From Usnea hakonensis (Eukaryota > Ascomycota > Lecanoromycetes > Lecanorales > Parmeliaceae), in NCBI GenBank assembly GCA_013423325.1, contig BLJB01000040.1, positions 124,001 through 188,000 on the forward strand: a DNA stretch of 64,000 nt, given 5' to 3'. The translations under genes were made by a program, and so were the position numbers. Position 1 is the stretch's first letter; every line of letters starts with the position of its first letter. Of this stretch, positions 44,822 to 56,615 are shown piece after piece. A model generated the notes under the pieces. The model ran no database searches. It worked only from the letters and a program-made list of their open reading frames with translations, and was not told the DNA's origin.

Positions 44822-46949
44822 TCAAAAAACAAGAGATATGGGCGGGTAAGTAACGTACTCAATCTCGTTGTTGGGATGCATCGTGCTCTCTGGACTCAGC
44901 TTTGAGAGCTTCCTCGTTGGAGAGCTATCCGGATTGTTGACTCCTTCCTTCGCCTCCACTTTCAATGCACTAGCTTTGCTCACTCTTTTCCGCTTCGCAT
45001 CCCCGGATCTCTCACCATCCACGCCTCCACCATTCTCTTTGCCTAGAGTACCAGTAGAAGGTGCAGATGCTCGTCTTTGAGACTTGCTGTTTGGTAACCC
45101 TAGGCCTATGTCACTAGAGCGACCTTCTTTCCTGCTCTTTACGTTCCCTGCAGGTCTTCCAACAGGCCTTTTCTTGGCCTTGTCTTCAGTTTCATCGCAG
45201 GTTTCCTCATGAACCTCCGACTGGCGAGAAGCTGGCCCTGGCTTGTCCAAACCTGAGTTGACGCTGTAGCTCGTCGTTACACGTGTATCAAATGAGGGTG
45301 GAGGATCTCGTGTTACGATAGATACTGAGCGAGGCATACCGGCGTACGAGACGCCTCTCAGCTCCCCAGCCACTGTGACTTTCGCAGGCGGAGTGTTAGC
45401 TGCACTATTGACTCTGGTATTTGACGGAGCTGAAATGCCGCTGTTCGTTGAAAACTCCCGGGGACTTAACCCAGCTACTAAGTCATTGAATAGGCTTGCG
45501 CTCTCTTGTTCGTCAATTCCTACATTTTCCTCTACGTAATCAAGTTGAGCAGTTTTTGTGGTGACTGGATCTTCACCTGAATACCATGATAACTGGCGGC
45601 TACTTGCTAGCGATTGAGGACGAGAGTAGTCAGACATAGGATGGCTGCGCCTGCTGTTGGCCTCCGAGGGTGGACGAGTAACATCTGGCATGGGTTCATC
45701 ATGGCTGTCCGAAGTAGAGCGAGACCGGTCCTTCATAGAAATATCAGCTGAGGTCGTGGAATGTCGGGTCCATGGATTTCGGTAATTGTGAAGACTGGTT
45801 CCGCTACTGAAGGAGTCATAGGTCGGGCCATGCTGGGACCAGAAAGGATCATCATTCTGGAGTCCAGGGGGACAGAATCCGGGTAGAGGAGTGAGTAACG
45901 GGGCTTTGCCTATATTGAGCTTTGTATGGGTACCGACCATCGATGCGTTTCGGCGGCGTGGAGAATGGGAATGTAAATTAGGATCTGCTGCTCGAGTGTC
46001 GGGTGAGGAGATGTTGTAAAATTGCTGAGCAGCCTGAAAATATAATGCCTGATTTGGCCAAGCTATGCCGCAGTTCTCCAATATATCTGTACAAAAATAA
46101 GCACAAGCAAGTTGAAGTGCTCGACCTCACCGCACGTAGAGGAGCATGCTGGAAGGAGAAGGAGACTAGGTTTTTCGTTCTCTCAAATGCGGAGACTCCT
46201 GATCCATGGTTGATCCCTTCAGCGATGACGATCTTGATCCTTCCCACATTCTGAGCAGGGTTGGCCCAAGTCTGGGTCAAGACCTCTGTATGAAAAGGAG
46301 GAAATCGGAGCGGGTGGCGATTGCCGTCCTTATCCGTGCCTGGCCCTACGTCAGCGTAAGCACATTCAAGATCGCTTGAGCAGCCGTACGATAGCATGTA
46401 TCTGTAGCCAGCAGAGTTAGTGAAGTCGACAGCCGAGATAATCCATGCTTACTCACCGACCATTTGAGGCCAAGGAGGATCCTGGCTCAACAAGGTGCCA
46501 CTACAATCGTTCGTCAGCCAGCTCATGGAAGACAGCAAAGCGAGAGCACGATGACACACGCAATGCAGACACCATCAAGCAAGACTTGGAACTCGAATCC
46601 CACCATGTCCTCTTGAGGAGCCCTAGCCACAGTCTCACGGCTGACGGTCGGCGTGGACCAGCTATGCAATGATACTCGAAATGGAGATCCCGGCAGGATG
46701 CTAGGAATGAAGCACGAGACAGTCGGCAAAGGGGCCCTCACGACGGCAAAGTAGGATTGGTGAGCAGAATGGTTTTTGAAGGGCGTGACGTCTATTGATG
46801 TAAGTGTCAGCTGTGGTGGGCAAACGTAGCGTAGGACTGTCCTCACCGGGGTCTTGATTGACGGTGCAAGCAGTTCCAAACTCTTGAAGTGGAGTCTTCG
46901 AGTCTCCAATTAGAGGGAAGATGAGGACGTCCCAATTCTGGTACCTCAT
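44822..46949 (-). CDS. Conserved fungal protein of unknown function (MRYQNWDVL family)
   Basis: Proposed exons on minus: 46949-46847, 46791-46560, 46500-46457, 46401-46390, 46345-46136 and 46086-44822 (621 aa). The start MRYQNWDVLIFP matches the invariant N-terminus I know from this pezizomycotine family. The conserved N-terminal ~205 residues are beta-rich: SCFIPSILPGSPFRVSLHSW, DKDGNRHPLRFPPFH, GRIKIVIAEG, SFSFQHAPLHILENCGIAWP. The remaining ~415 residues are disordered, Ser/Pro-rich and contain KKRPVGRPAGNVKSR, an AT-hook-like GRP motif, suggesting a nuclear protein. The 12-nt exon is optional: skipping it (46346-46456 as one intron) also keeps frame, changing VDTCYRPGT to VGPGT. No enzymatic motif is visible. 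It is transcribed toward the dsk2 promoter. Confidence 0.75.
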
Positions 46950-47554
46950 GTTTGCAACTTGGCCTCGTGATGATTTCTGTGGATGATATTAGAATACTGG
47001 GGAGGATTGATGGTGTTACAAGGCCATGAACGATGAGACGGAATAAAGTGGTCTGAGAAAATCTTCTTGTGAGGTTGATGGACAAACAAGAAGATTGCAC
47101 CTGCCAGGATGAGAACTTTTTTGATAAGTGCAAGTCAGATATTAAGAAAGAGCCACGCAACTTTGAGAGAAGAGCCATCAACCTTGATGATTGATAATTG
47201 CTCGAACAGCATTAGATCTATCGAGTCCGTGCCTAAGATATGCTAAAGCTAAGAGACTGTTCATCACTCACTCATGCTCTGCCACCTCCGGCATATCGCT
47301 GCAATCATGCTCAATATACCTAATAATACAAGTAAAGTACCTCCGCATTCTAGTCTCTCCTTGCAGTCCGCCCGCCCTTCGAGATGAAGAGGGACGTGCA
47401 AGGTAACTCCCCAACTCCTGTCGCTTAATCTTTGCTTTGATGGGAATAAAAAGGCAAGGGCCTTGGATATCATCTCTCAGCACGTCTCATAAATCGCATG
47501 AAACAGCAGATCCTAGATCCGAGCCATTACCCAGTCTCAATCGCTCAAGAGTGC
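46950..47554. other. Intergenic region
   Basis: This lies between the MRYQNWDVL gene start and the 3' end of the RNA-binding protein gene, both on minus. No gene is supported. Confidence 0.5.
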
Positions 47555-49776
47555 CTATTGAGAGAACACATTTGTATACCCCCGGCCGTCGGCCTCCAGG
47601 CGATTGCTGACGTCTTGTTGCCGCTGCATGTACATGTCGTTGAGCTGACTGACAGCCATAGGATCAGTAGGACCAGGAGCGCCTGGCGACAGCGCGCCAG
47701 GGGGACCCTGCGGTGGACCTTGACTCGGGCTCTGGGGTGGGTGCATATGAACTGCGTTAGGACTAAGAGGCATGTGTGGTTAGCAGGTCCTGATCTGTCT
47801 GGCGCTTTTCTAGACGAGCCAGCGAACTTTTAGAAATGCAGGAAAGGCCAAGGGACAATTGGGGGAAGAAGGAACGCCTTCAGCCGTGCAAGAAGAAGGA
47901 GGAAGCTGGGAATTTAGAATAGAGCAGTATCCCGAGATTGTTGAACAGCGTCACATCTACCAGGGAAATCGGGCAACAAGAAGCCATGCAACGCATTCAG
48001 GAGTAGGTACAGTTGGGTTGGGGAATATTTCGTGGCAATCGTAACCTCGCCCTGAAAGACGCTCTTCCTGTACAACCATCCCGTGAACTCGCATGCAGTG
48101 ACATGAGCAAAGAAGACTTTTCGCAGAAATCCTCCGTGTATTTCCTTTATTGTTAACGCTAATTGGAGAAGGAGCCCTCGAGTGAAGACCGTTTCAAGAA
48201 GCGAAAGGCAAATTCGAGAGATCACCGCAATAGCCTGATACAGGCAAACTGCCTTGAAAGCTTGAAGAACAGGGGGTATCTTACTGTGCGAAAATTAGCA
48301 CCGGTAAACCGCGTGAGGATGGTGTATTAACGCATACCTTCAGTGGAGCGAAATTGCCGTAAGGATGCGAAGGAGGCATACCCATAGATGGGTACACAGG
48401 TGGAGGGGGAGCAGGACGGTATGGGGTGCCAGCAGGGCCAGAATTGTTCTGACTACGTCCCCAGCTGAGACGGACACGCGAGTTCCCGATCGGATAGCCT
48501 TGCATCTGATTGATGGCCATCTCTGCTGCGTGCCGCTGGACGAACTGAACAAATCCGCAGCCCTTTCCGGGAGGTATTTTGACGTAGGTGATTTCCCCGA
48601 AACCTTGGAAAAAAGATCGGAGCTCGTCCTCCGTGACATACCCAGAGAGACCTCCAACGAATACTGTGGTGTTGTTCGGGTCGGTGAACTGATTCATTGG
48701 CTGGGGCTGCCCATAGTAGCCAACGGGAGGATTTCCCATGTAGTTCATGCCGCCCACTGGTGCTCCTCCAGGGCCGCCGGGACCCGGCATGCCCATAGCT
48801 CCTGGGCCCCCACCTCCGGTCTTGTTCTTCGGTGTTGCCGTCGAGATACGCATCGGTCTATTACCGCAATAGACCCCTTGCATCTCTTGCAACGCGCGCT
48901 GTTGGTCACCCTCATCGGAGAAACGAACAAAACCGTAGCCACGAGACATTCCGCTGATTGGGTCGGTCATAATTTTGGCGGATTTACATGACGGAAAACG
49001 ATTCTGAAAGAGAGACACCAGGACGTATTCATTGACCTCCGGCCCAAGATCGCCGACAAAGATTGAATGCTCTGGGCCACGCTCATCGCGGCTGAGACGT
49101 CAGCGAAGGCAGTTCAGAGTACGATACAACAAGCATACCTTCGATCTGCTAGACCACCGCCAGACGCCCAATTCAGCTTGAAGGGACGGTTGGAGTTGGG
49201 AATGATGGTGCCGTTGAGTGACAAGGCTTTGGAAGCAGCCTCTGGGTTCTGGAAGTCAATGAAACAGTAGCCGGCATTACTGGTAAAGATTAGTACATAT
49301 TGGCAAATATTTAGAAGATCCGAAATGATTGACTTACCCAGAGAATTTATCGCGAATCATCTTCACATTGACTTGCTCCCCCATATTGTACCAAACAGTG
49401 CGCACGAAATTTTCGTCAATCCAGGGCTCAAGCTCGCCCATCCTATACACGTGTCAGCCTATGAGACTCAAGAAGCAATTGTGCTCGATAAAGGTCTTGG
49501 AGAACAATGTGATCAAGCCATCTTTCTGCCCACTGGAGCGAATGCTAAGGCTAAGAGGAGAATGTCGTACCATAAGGTTGTCTTTGTATCGCCTCCTTGT
49601 GACTGTCCACCAGCGGATCCAGGATCACCGCCGTTACCACCTTGATAACCACCGGCAGAGTTGGGAGGCATTTGTCCGCCCATGTTCGCATCTTGCGGTG
49701 GAGGACCACCGGGGCCAGCTCCACCGTCTCCTTGCTGACCCTGTTGGGGAAAGTTGTCGTAATTCTGGAAACTCAT
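47555..49776 (-). CDS. Three-RRM RNA-binding protein, Nam8/Ngr1/Csx1 type
   Basis: Proposed exons on minus: 49776-49571, 49442-49338, 49279-49139, 49091-48285 and 47762-47555 (488 aa). The first three introns are 128, 58 and 47 nt. The family binds U/AU-rich mRNA and tunes stability or splicing. An N-terminal Gly/Gln/Pro-rich tail is followed by RRM1 (about 68-150; LWMGELEP...GYCFIDF, a TIA-1-like RNP with W), RRM2 (about 160-240; SIFVGDLGPEV, RGYGFVRF) and RRM3 (about 285-355; TVFVGGLSGYV, KGCGFVQF). The last exon encodes SPNAVHMHPPQSPSQ-like Pro/Gln-rich tail ending in YTNVFSQ. The last intron (47763-48284) is the uncertain part: it uses donor GTAAGA inside what could also be a 54-nt intron beginning GTATGC at 48319, and alternative ends are possible. 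Confidence 0.82.
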
Positions 49777-50388
49777 TGTGCTGATGGTCTTTAATCCCGG
49801 GCGTTGAAAAAAAGACTGGTAGTGAAGACGAGAAAGAGGAAGTAGTGATGCTTGAGACTGGGAGACTTGAGGAAAATATATTAGCTACATCCCAGTAGGA
49901 GGTTGCGCTGTGTGCACGCCCTCTGCCATGTATCAAACATACCTAAACGCTTCTTTACTTTCAAGCCGATGCAGTAAACAACGCGGTTTCAACACTAAGT
50001 GCTTCGCAACGCTTGCTTGCCCAACGGAATCGAAAATCCGAATCGCCAAAAGATATATGACTTGATGAACGCTCGCTCGCGCTGATATTGAAGTCTAAGC
50101 AGGAAGGAGATGGGTATATCGAAGAGAGAAATCTGTGGCTGATGTATGGGGAAATGTTGGAGAGAGGGCGGTGCGGGATCGGAATATTAAAACTTTTCTA
50201 TGACAGTTTCCGGTGTGAAGCAATCAGGGGTGTACTGGTGTTGAAGATTCACACTGCCTGACCTAGACTGCATAACGTTAGCCTCAAGCAGTAATACGGG
50301 GGTCTGACACAGGATCTGATAGTGAATCGTGCGGAGCAAGTATGAGTGATTGGTTAGTTGGGGGGGGGGGGGGGGAGGAAAAAAAANN

Positions 50389-50423
<35 letters not shown>

Positions 50424-52263
50424 AGCAAAAATAGCTTCGATCAAGCGTTGAGGCAGTGCCAAGACTTGTAGCAGTGAATGCGGCCGGCCATTGAATCTCG
50501 CATGCTCAATTCTTGCCATGAATTATAGATGATAGGGTCAAGGATATAGGTGAGTGGTGGGCGCAGTAAATGCGATGTTTAGAGAGGGTTGAATTTGAGG
50601 GCGCAGTGACGTCTGTGGGATTCCAAAAAGAAGCTTGCCGACTCACCAGATGAGGAAGACGCTGAGTTGGGGGGGGGGGGAAAGTGAGAAAGCTGATGCT
50701 GCAAGTTAAAAGCTGCAAATCAAGAACACCCGCGACGCCTAGGGACAGTGAGGCGAGAGGAAAAGGATTTACGTGGAAGGAATGCTTTTTTTTTTTGGTG
50801 AAGTGAATAGAGGAAGAAGTTGGAAGGTGAACTTTGTGTCAGAAGAGTAGAAAAAGGAAAAGCTGGCGAGTGGAAAATTCCCATTCCCAGTGGAGGGGAG
50901 AGCGTCACGCTAGTGCGCCAATTTTTTAGTACCTTAAGGTAGTCCCACTGTCCCACATTACTTTACTTTGGGTACATTACTTTACTGCCACGGCTTTGTG
51001 GAAGTCCTATCCTCTTTGATTCAAGTACCCATTCATAAATGTAGTACTTACTAGTTGAAGTCTCTACAGGATTAGAGCATGCACTCGTACATTATAGTGG
51101 AGGTATTTGTATCTTACATAATTATGGACTGGCGGGGTAATTCTTTAAAATAAAGTATCGAGTAGAGTACTCGTACTTTCCCTATAATACTTAAAGTACC
51201 CTACCCTATGTGCCTATATGCGCGAACCACCTGTTTCCTCCGATTTCTAATATAAGATACTTTACATAAGATACTTTACCGATTCAAAATACTTTACCTT
51301 ACGGAGTACTTACTTTGTTCTTGTTTATATCTACCTTACTGCTGCCCTGACTCTCATGCCAATCTTGCCGCGCAAAAAATGCATACTTTATGAAAGAAGC
51401 GTCGAGCTTTTGCTACTATCATCTTTGTTGACCCTTTCCGCCCTTGCATTAGACATCCAATCCAATCAATAATTCTCATCTTTCCCGCTCGAGCCGGCCT
51501 TTTCTTGCCCTGGACTGCACCATATTTTCAAAGGGGAAAAAAAACCCTCAGATTGATCCTAAACCCAAACTTGTTCTAAGCAGGCATTTTGTACTGTGGG
51601 TCGCCAATAAGGTGTCAAGAACATGGATCTACAAGTGCAAAGCAAAGCATAGCGGAAACGCAGCCAGGGTCAGCGGAGAAATCGAGAAATCGAGAAATCT
51701 CCATCATCCGGGCTAGGCCAAATTCTGGCGGTGAAGATAAATTCGGAACGTTTTCTCTCTTTCTTTATTACTTGGATCCCGAATTCCTATTGGCCAGGCG
51801 TGAAGAAGATCGAGGAGATCTGGGCCTTTTGGTACCGTGACATTATAGTTACCAGGGGGCACAATCGTTGCTGGTACGAAGGTACTTAAATCTTGTGGGC
51901 TGACTTCCGGCAGCAACCGCAGAGCGTGCGTTTTAGGAAGATGTCTTGCAGCAAATATCGGTCACGTGAGCTCCCAACAATGGCTTGCCACAGTATGTAA
52001 CCCGGTAAGATACATTCATTGTACATCGAGTGTGTTGATACCCTCGGACAGGAAGGACCAAAAAGCCTATAGATATATCAAACGACACTTCTCCTGTCCT
52101 TCATGAAAATTAAGACAAGGAAGTCATGTATCTTTCTACAGCTCCATATCCTCCTGAATGCCAGTGCGAGCTTCTTTCCGAACGCCTTGCTGCTTATCCC
52201 CCATTTGTAATTCAAATCCTCGAGATGTTATAGATGAGAAAAAATATATGCACCCCCACCTAA
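49777..52263. other. Long intergenic region with assembly ambiguity
   Basis: These 2.5 kb hold the promoter of the RNA-binding protein gene (left) and the 3' flank of the Boi/Pob1 gene (right). They include long G runs with two undetermined bases, a palindromic TACCTTAAGGTA (50930-50941), and an AT-rich stretch (about 50960-51330) with many TACTTTA/AAAGTA motifs. No gene is recognised. Confidence 0.55.
50360..50422. other. Homopolymer G runs around an NN gap
   Basis: A 16-nt G run (50360-50375), a short A-rich spacer, two N at 50387-50388, then 34 consecutive G (50389-50422). The N bases show that the assembler could not resolve this locus; the true length may differ. Confidence 0.9.
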
Positions 52264-55200
52264 TTACCTTTCTTGCACCTCATCCTCAAAATTCGCTTCC
52301 TCTGTCGACCGTGGTAGCGCATGATCCAAGCTTGCCGTCATCTGCTTGTCTGGTTCCAGCCCTTGGATGTTCAAGCCTGTCACCTCGCCTTTTGCTCCAT
52401 CTTCCGGCACTTCAGTCTTCTCTTGAAGAAGGTTCATGAGCGCTGGGGGCCGCTGTTTCATGGCTCTGGCCTTTCCGAGGCTGATGGTTTTTTGCTGGTA
52501 TGTAGTGGTGATGGGTTTGGTCTCGTCACGGTCAATGGTTGCCTTCATCAACGCGGCCATCCACAGGCGGCCTAGGGCGACGTTTTCCACGGCAAAATAG
52601 TGAACCGTTGGTTTAGTGAAGTTGACGGCGCGGGAGAGACCAGTCCGTGGTGGGACAAGCTTGAATATGAACATCGAGTCGGACTCACCCTTTTGAACAG
52701 GCGATCTTGATTGTACTGTTGCTGCGTCTTCAGAGGCTGAAGTCGGCATCTGAGCGGTTGCGGGCGACACAGGAGAGGACTTCGCACCGGTTACGGTCGC
52801 GTGGATACCGGCGATGATGTCGCGATCGGCAGGGAGGACGCGGTGAGAGGAAATGTCAATAAGACCTTTCTCTTGAGTATCTGTCTCGGCATAGTAGTAT
52901 GAGAGACGGCGGCCGCGCAGCACAAAGAGTCGAGGTTTCCAGGTCGTCATGATATTTGACGACCTCTTTTTCATCCACCCACTATAGTCGCAACCCTCCA
53001 TTTGCTCCTTGGGCGACTTATGCTCGAGACCGCGTATGTACGCGCTGGTTTCCTTCTTTGCTTTCCGGCGCGTTCCACTGGTAGGTGTGAGTCTTGTGGG
53101 TGCGCCGCTAGTATCCTTAGAAGAAGCATCGGTACTTTCTCGTTCGATACTCTGAGACGCCGCGGAAGGCGACGTTGAACCTGTTCGCGCGGGTGACTGA
53201 ACAGCAGCCTCTTTGATCGTTGGTGAGACCGAAGCTGGAGTGGATACCAGAGCCCGTTCATTACCGGTAACGGCGTCTGAAATAGCCCGGAGACCCATGC
53301 GAGGCTTTGAAACTGACTTGGCAGGAGCCACTGCCGACTTGGGGGATCCGTTCGAAGCTGCACCATTGCCAGCGTTGGTTGACGAGGTTATTATCTTCAT
53401 GCTTGGCTTTTGACTTAGCTTCTTGTCATCATATTCAAGCTTGGTAACGGTTGGGGAGGAAATATCAGTCGTCGCTGGCGTCGACATTACTGCCTCATTG
53501 GCAGAGGAGTTACGGAAGTGGCCCTTCAAGCTGTTGTTTTGATACAGCTTAGTCGCAGGAGAGGTTAGAGCTGCTACCGCATCTTTGATGGAATCGACAC
53601 TGCCAAAACGAGAATGGCGCCTTGCCCCTGCAAAGCTGAGTCTCTTGGTGTCTGCATGGTAAGAACTCTGCCGTGAGTGATTCGCGCTAACAGTGTCGCG
53701 CTTTCTCAACACGTTTCGTGCCTTCTTGCCATCCAATTCGCTGCCTGAAACGTAATCTCGATCGAATTCTCGTGACGTCATTTGAGAATTATTTACCTCT
53801 GTGCTATTGGGGTCGAAGGTGTTGCGCTCGGCTCGAGGAAACAAGCTTGAACTGGTAGCAGAGCGTGGCCGGCTGTTCATTGCGGGATAAGGGATTCCCA
53901 TTGCCCAATTACGATCAAGGGAAGGATTTTTCCTGTGCAATGAGGCGCTGGTAATTTGGTCAGGCGCCGAAAATTCGTTCGATACGGTTGGGGTTGCTTG
54001 ACTAAAGTTTGAGGCGAAGTCGACGGCAGAATGGCGGCGTGAATGATTCAAATCTCGGACTGATGCAGCCGACGGTCTACTTGGACTGTCAAGTCCAGAC
54101 CTGAATGTGAAAGAGACTGGAGTAGAAGTCGCATCGCGCCTTTGGGATTGAAGTAATTGAGGAGAAGGTGAAGGTTGAGGAGTTGCCGCATCATGTCCTA
54201 TATACGGCGAGCTAGGACTTGCTTGTCTGTGTAGATTGGTTGAAAAGGGTGATCCTGCCGCAGATCCTCCTCTCTGTAGACGAAGGTCATCCGATGATGC
54301 ATTGCTACTGATCAAGTTTGTGGTCTGTTTGGTAATGATCTCATGCCCTCGGACCTCCTCTTGCAACGCTTTTATCTTATACCAAGTCCGCAGTCGGGGT
54401 CCTACGGGCCCCAGATCGAATTCTTTCATGAAGATTGATGATTGATCCATTGACAAAAGAATCTCTCCAGAGATTTCCTGATCCTTAAAGATTTCGCAGT
54501 GTCTCCGCTCCACTCCGACGTCTTCAAGGTATTCCGCTACTTGTCTTGGTGACCAATTCAAAACTTCTCTTTCAGTATGCAGGTTGCGCTCTTCTTCGTC
54601 GGTTTCGTGGCCATTTATGTAGGATAGTCGTTGATCTATGTGTGTACTGTATTCACTTCCAGACTCGTTTGTCAGCCTCCTCCCCGTTGCCAACCCTCCA
54701 GACCGAGGGTTCTTCATATCCGTAATGTGCTCATCGATGACACTTAATGTTTCGTTCATCACTGGGCTATCTCCATCTGGCCCTTGATGGATCATACTAA
54801 GACTTCTTTGCGCAGGCGTGGTAGCCGCAATCGCTTGGGATCCTTGGGAGACATTTGGCACTGAGGAAATCCTTTGAGATGGTAGGGTAGTGTTTAGAGG
54901 TGGTGGAGTTGCGCCGTCGGAATTGATAGACTTTGATGAGCCTTGCAAAGCTGATGCTACCATTCCTTGCTTTTGCCCGTCCTGTTGTGGTGAACCAATG
55001 GTATGAAGATTGCTTGTAGTAGTACTAGCCACAATTTTCGCAGCGGTGGCCATGGTGGTTGCGGAGACTTGGATGGTCTTTGGTGTGGTTGTTGTGTACA
55101 CTTCCCAAGTGTCAGCCTCGTTTCTTGATCAGTACATGCAGATATCTCACCCTCGGGAAAGAGTCCTGTCTTGCCATTTTGTATATGCTTTCCGAGGTAC

Positions 55201-55522
55201 CAGCCATCTCCAAAATCGTCATCTCTTTCTATGAGCTCTATTCTATCTCCTTTACGGAGGCTCAATTCATCAGGGCTTCTGGCTTCAAAATCATCTGAAT
55301 AAACAGTTGTTAGCGTACCGATTGATGACCTTTGTTTCCATGTTGCCCGAATCTTGAAGAAAAAGTCCCTGATGTCCGACAACCCGGGAGCCCTTCGTAT
55401 GTTCACCTAGAGTCCAGCCCAGGTGGTCAAACAACAAAAATAAACGGTAACTCACGAACAACCAGCAGCATGTGTCCAGGCTCAGCCTTTTTCGTGGAGC
55501 CGCTCAGCTGCCTGAACGCCAT
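52264..55522 (-). CDS. BOI2: SH3-SAM-PH polarity scaffold, Boi1/Boi2/Pob1 type
   Basis: Three exons on minus: 55522-55456, 55294-55151 and 55100-52264 (1015 aa). The introns are 161 and 50 nt; both junctions restore the SH3 domain (LLVV-HDFEARSPDELS and GLFPE-VYTTT). The family links Cdc42 and formins to exocytosis at growth sites. SH3 is at about 18-75 with RDDDFGDGWYLG. SAM is at about 235-300 (WSPRQVAEYLEDVGVERRHC, SGEILLSMDQSSIF). A long Ser/Thr-rich disordered middle follows. PH is at about 725-900 (SGWMKKRSSNIMTTWKPRLF, RRLSYYYAETDTQEKGLIDI, VHYFAVENVALGRLWMAAL), interrupted by a variable loop. The C-terminal tail is acidic. The start is the only ATG that puts SH3 at the expected N-terminal position. 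Confidence 0.92.
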
Positions 55523-56615
55523 GGCTATGCTGGTTTTATGCGTCGATGTGCTCCCAAAGCCCCTTACCCTTCAAGCGGGGCAACTCATCGGAGGCGGTCT
55601 CCTAGTCGGCGCCGGCGCACTCGACCGGAAGTTCCGCCTGGTCTAGACTGACATTTGCCGGATCGCGTAGAGTTCGGACTCTTTTCCAAGAAAAGCATCC
55701 AGCCAACACATGCCCAATATTTGCGACAAAAAATCCGATGGCGGGCTTATTATCTCAAAATGTTCCGTCTGATGACTTCCGACAGATCCCGGTTCGATGG
55801 CGTCAGGACATAAAAGATGCGTACTACAGTAGCACTTGCGATTGAGTGAATGGACTGCAGCGAGCAAGATGAGTAGCAGCTGTTTGAGGAACTGCGTACC
55901 AGTTACGGAGTACGTTACTGGAGAAGAGCCTTTGCCAAGTGCCAACTTTCTCTAGCATCACTTTGGCGCGCTAATTTGATGGAAGCTAGTCGGAAGCTAA
56001 ACTCAAACAGGGAAGGCTTTGCAGGGAAGTTCCTTACGCGGTACCTTACTGCGTATCTGTTTTCTCATTTCCAATCTGTTGACATCTTCCCACAGACTCC
56101 AGAGGGTATCGCTTGAGCACAAGCTGGACTTCATCCATTCTTCAGGTTTATTGCACCCATAAGAGTCTGTCAAATCTTAATGTCCATTGTTCCCGCAGTT
56201 GTAGGCACATGTACGCTCTAGCGGACCAAGTTCCGATGCCACGTCGATATTCAGGCCTTCCTCGACTTAAAGCACTGGAAGCGACGACCTATTGAGACAC
56301 GGGTCAGCCCAGGAGAGTCCAAGATCTTGCCTCGAAAGTATCAAAGTCGTGGCTGTTTCCCGCCATAGATATGATCCCATTCATCAGGTCGTATCCATAT
56401 ACTTTAACCTGCTCCACGTTGTTCTTACTAGGGCCGACTGATAGGCCTGTCACGAGCAACGTGATTTCGTAAGCAGAGCGAATCATATTCACTTTTGAAC
56501 CCTTTTGGGTTGCTATTCGATCAGAAAGTCATATCTGACATCTCAATTCCGGTTCAAACGACGCACTTTAAATACATTGCGAAGGCTTCAGGAAAGATAT
56601 ACAGCCTCAGCCAGA
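55523..56615. promoter_or_regulatory. Divergent intergenic region between the Boi/Pob1 and MIZ genes
   Basis: About 1.1 kb between start codons facing outward. The frame of the + gene is open upstream from 56505 but has no ATG before 56616. A GGTACCTTAC element lies near 56040. No other feature was found. Confidence 0.45.

Noticed and set aside
55295..55455. Open frame reading through the first intron of the Boi/Pob1 gene (starting NIRRAPGLSD)
   Set aside because: Splicing it out restores the canonical SH3 strand VVHDFEARSPDELS, so it is intron.
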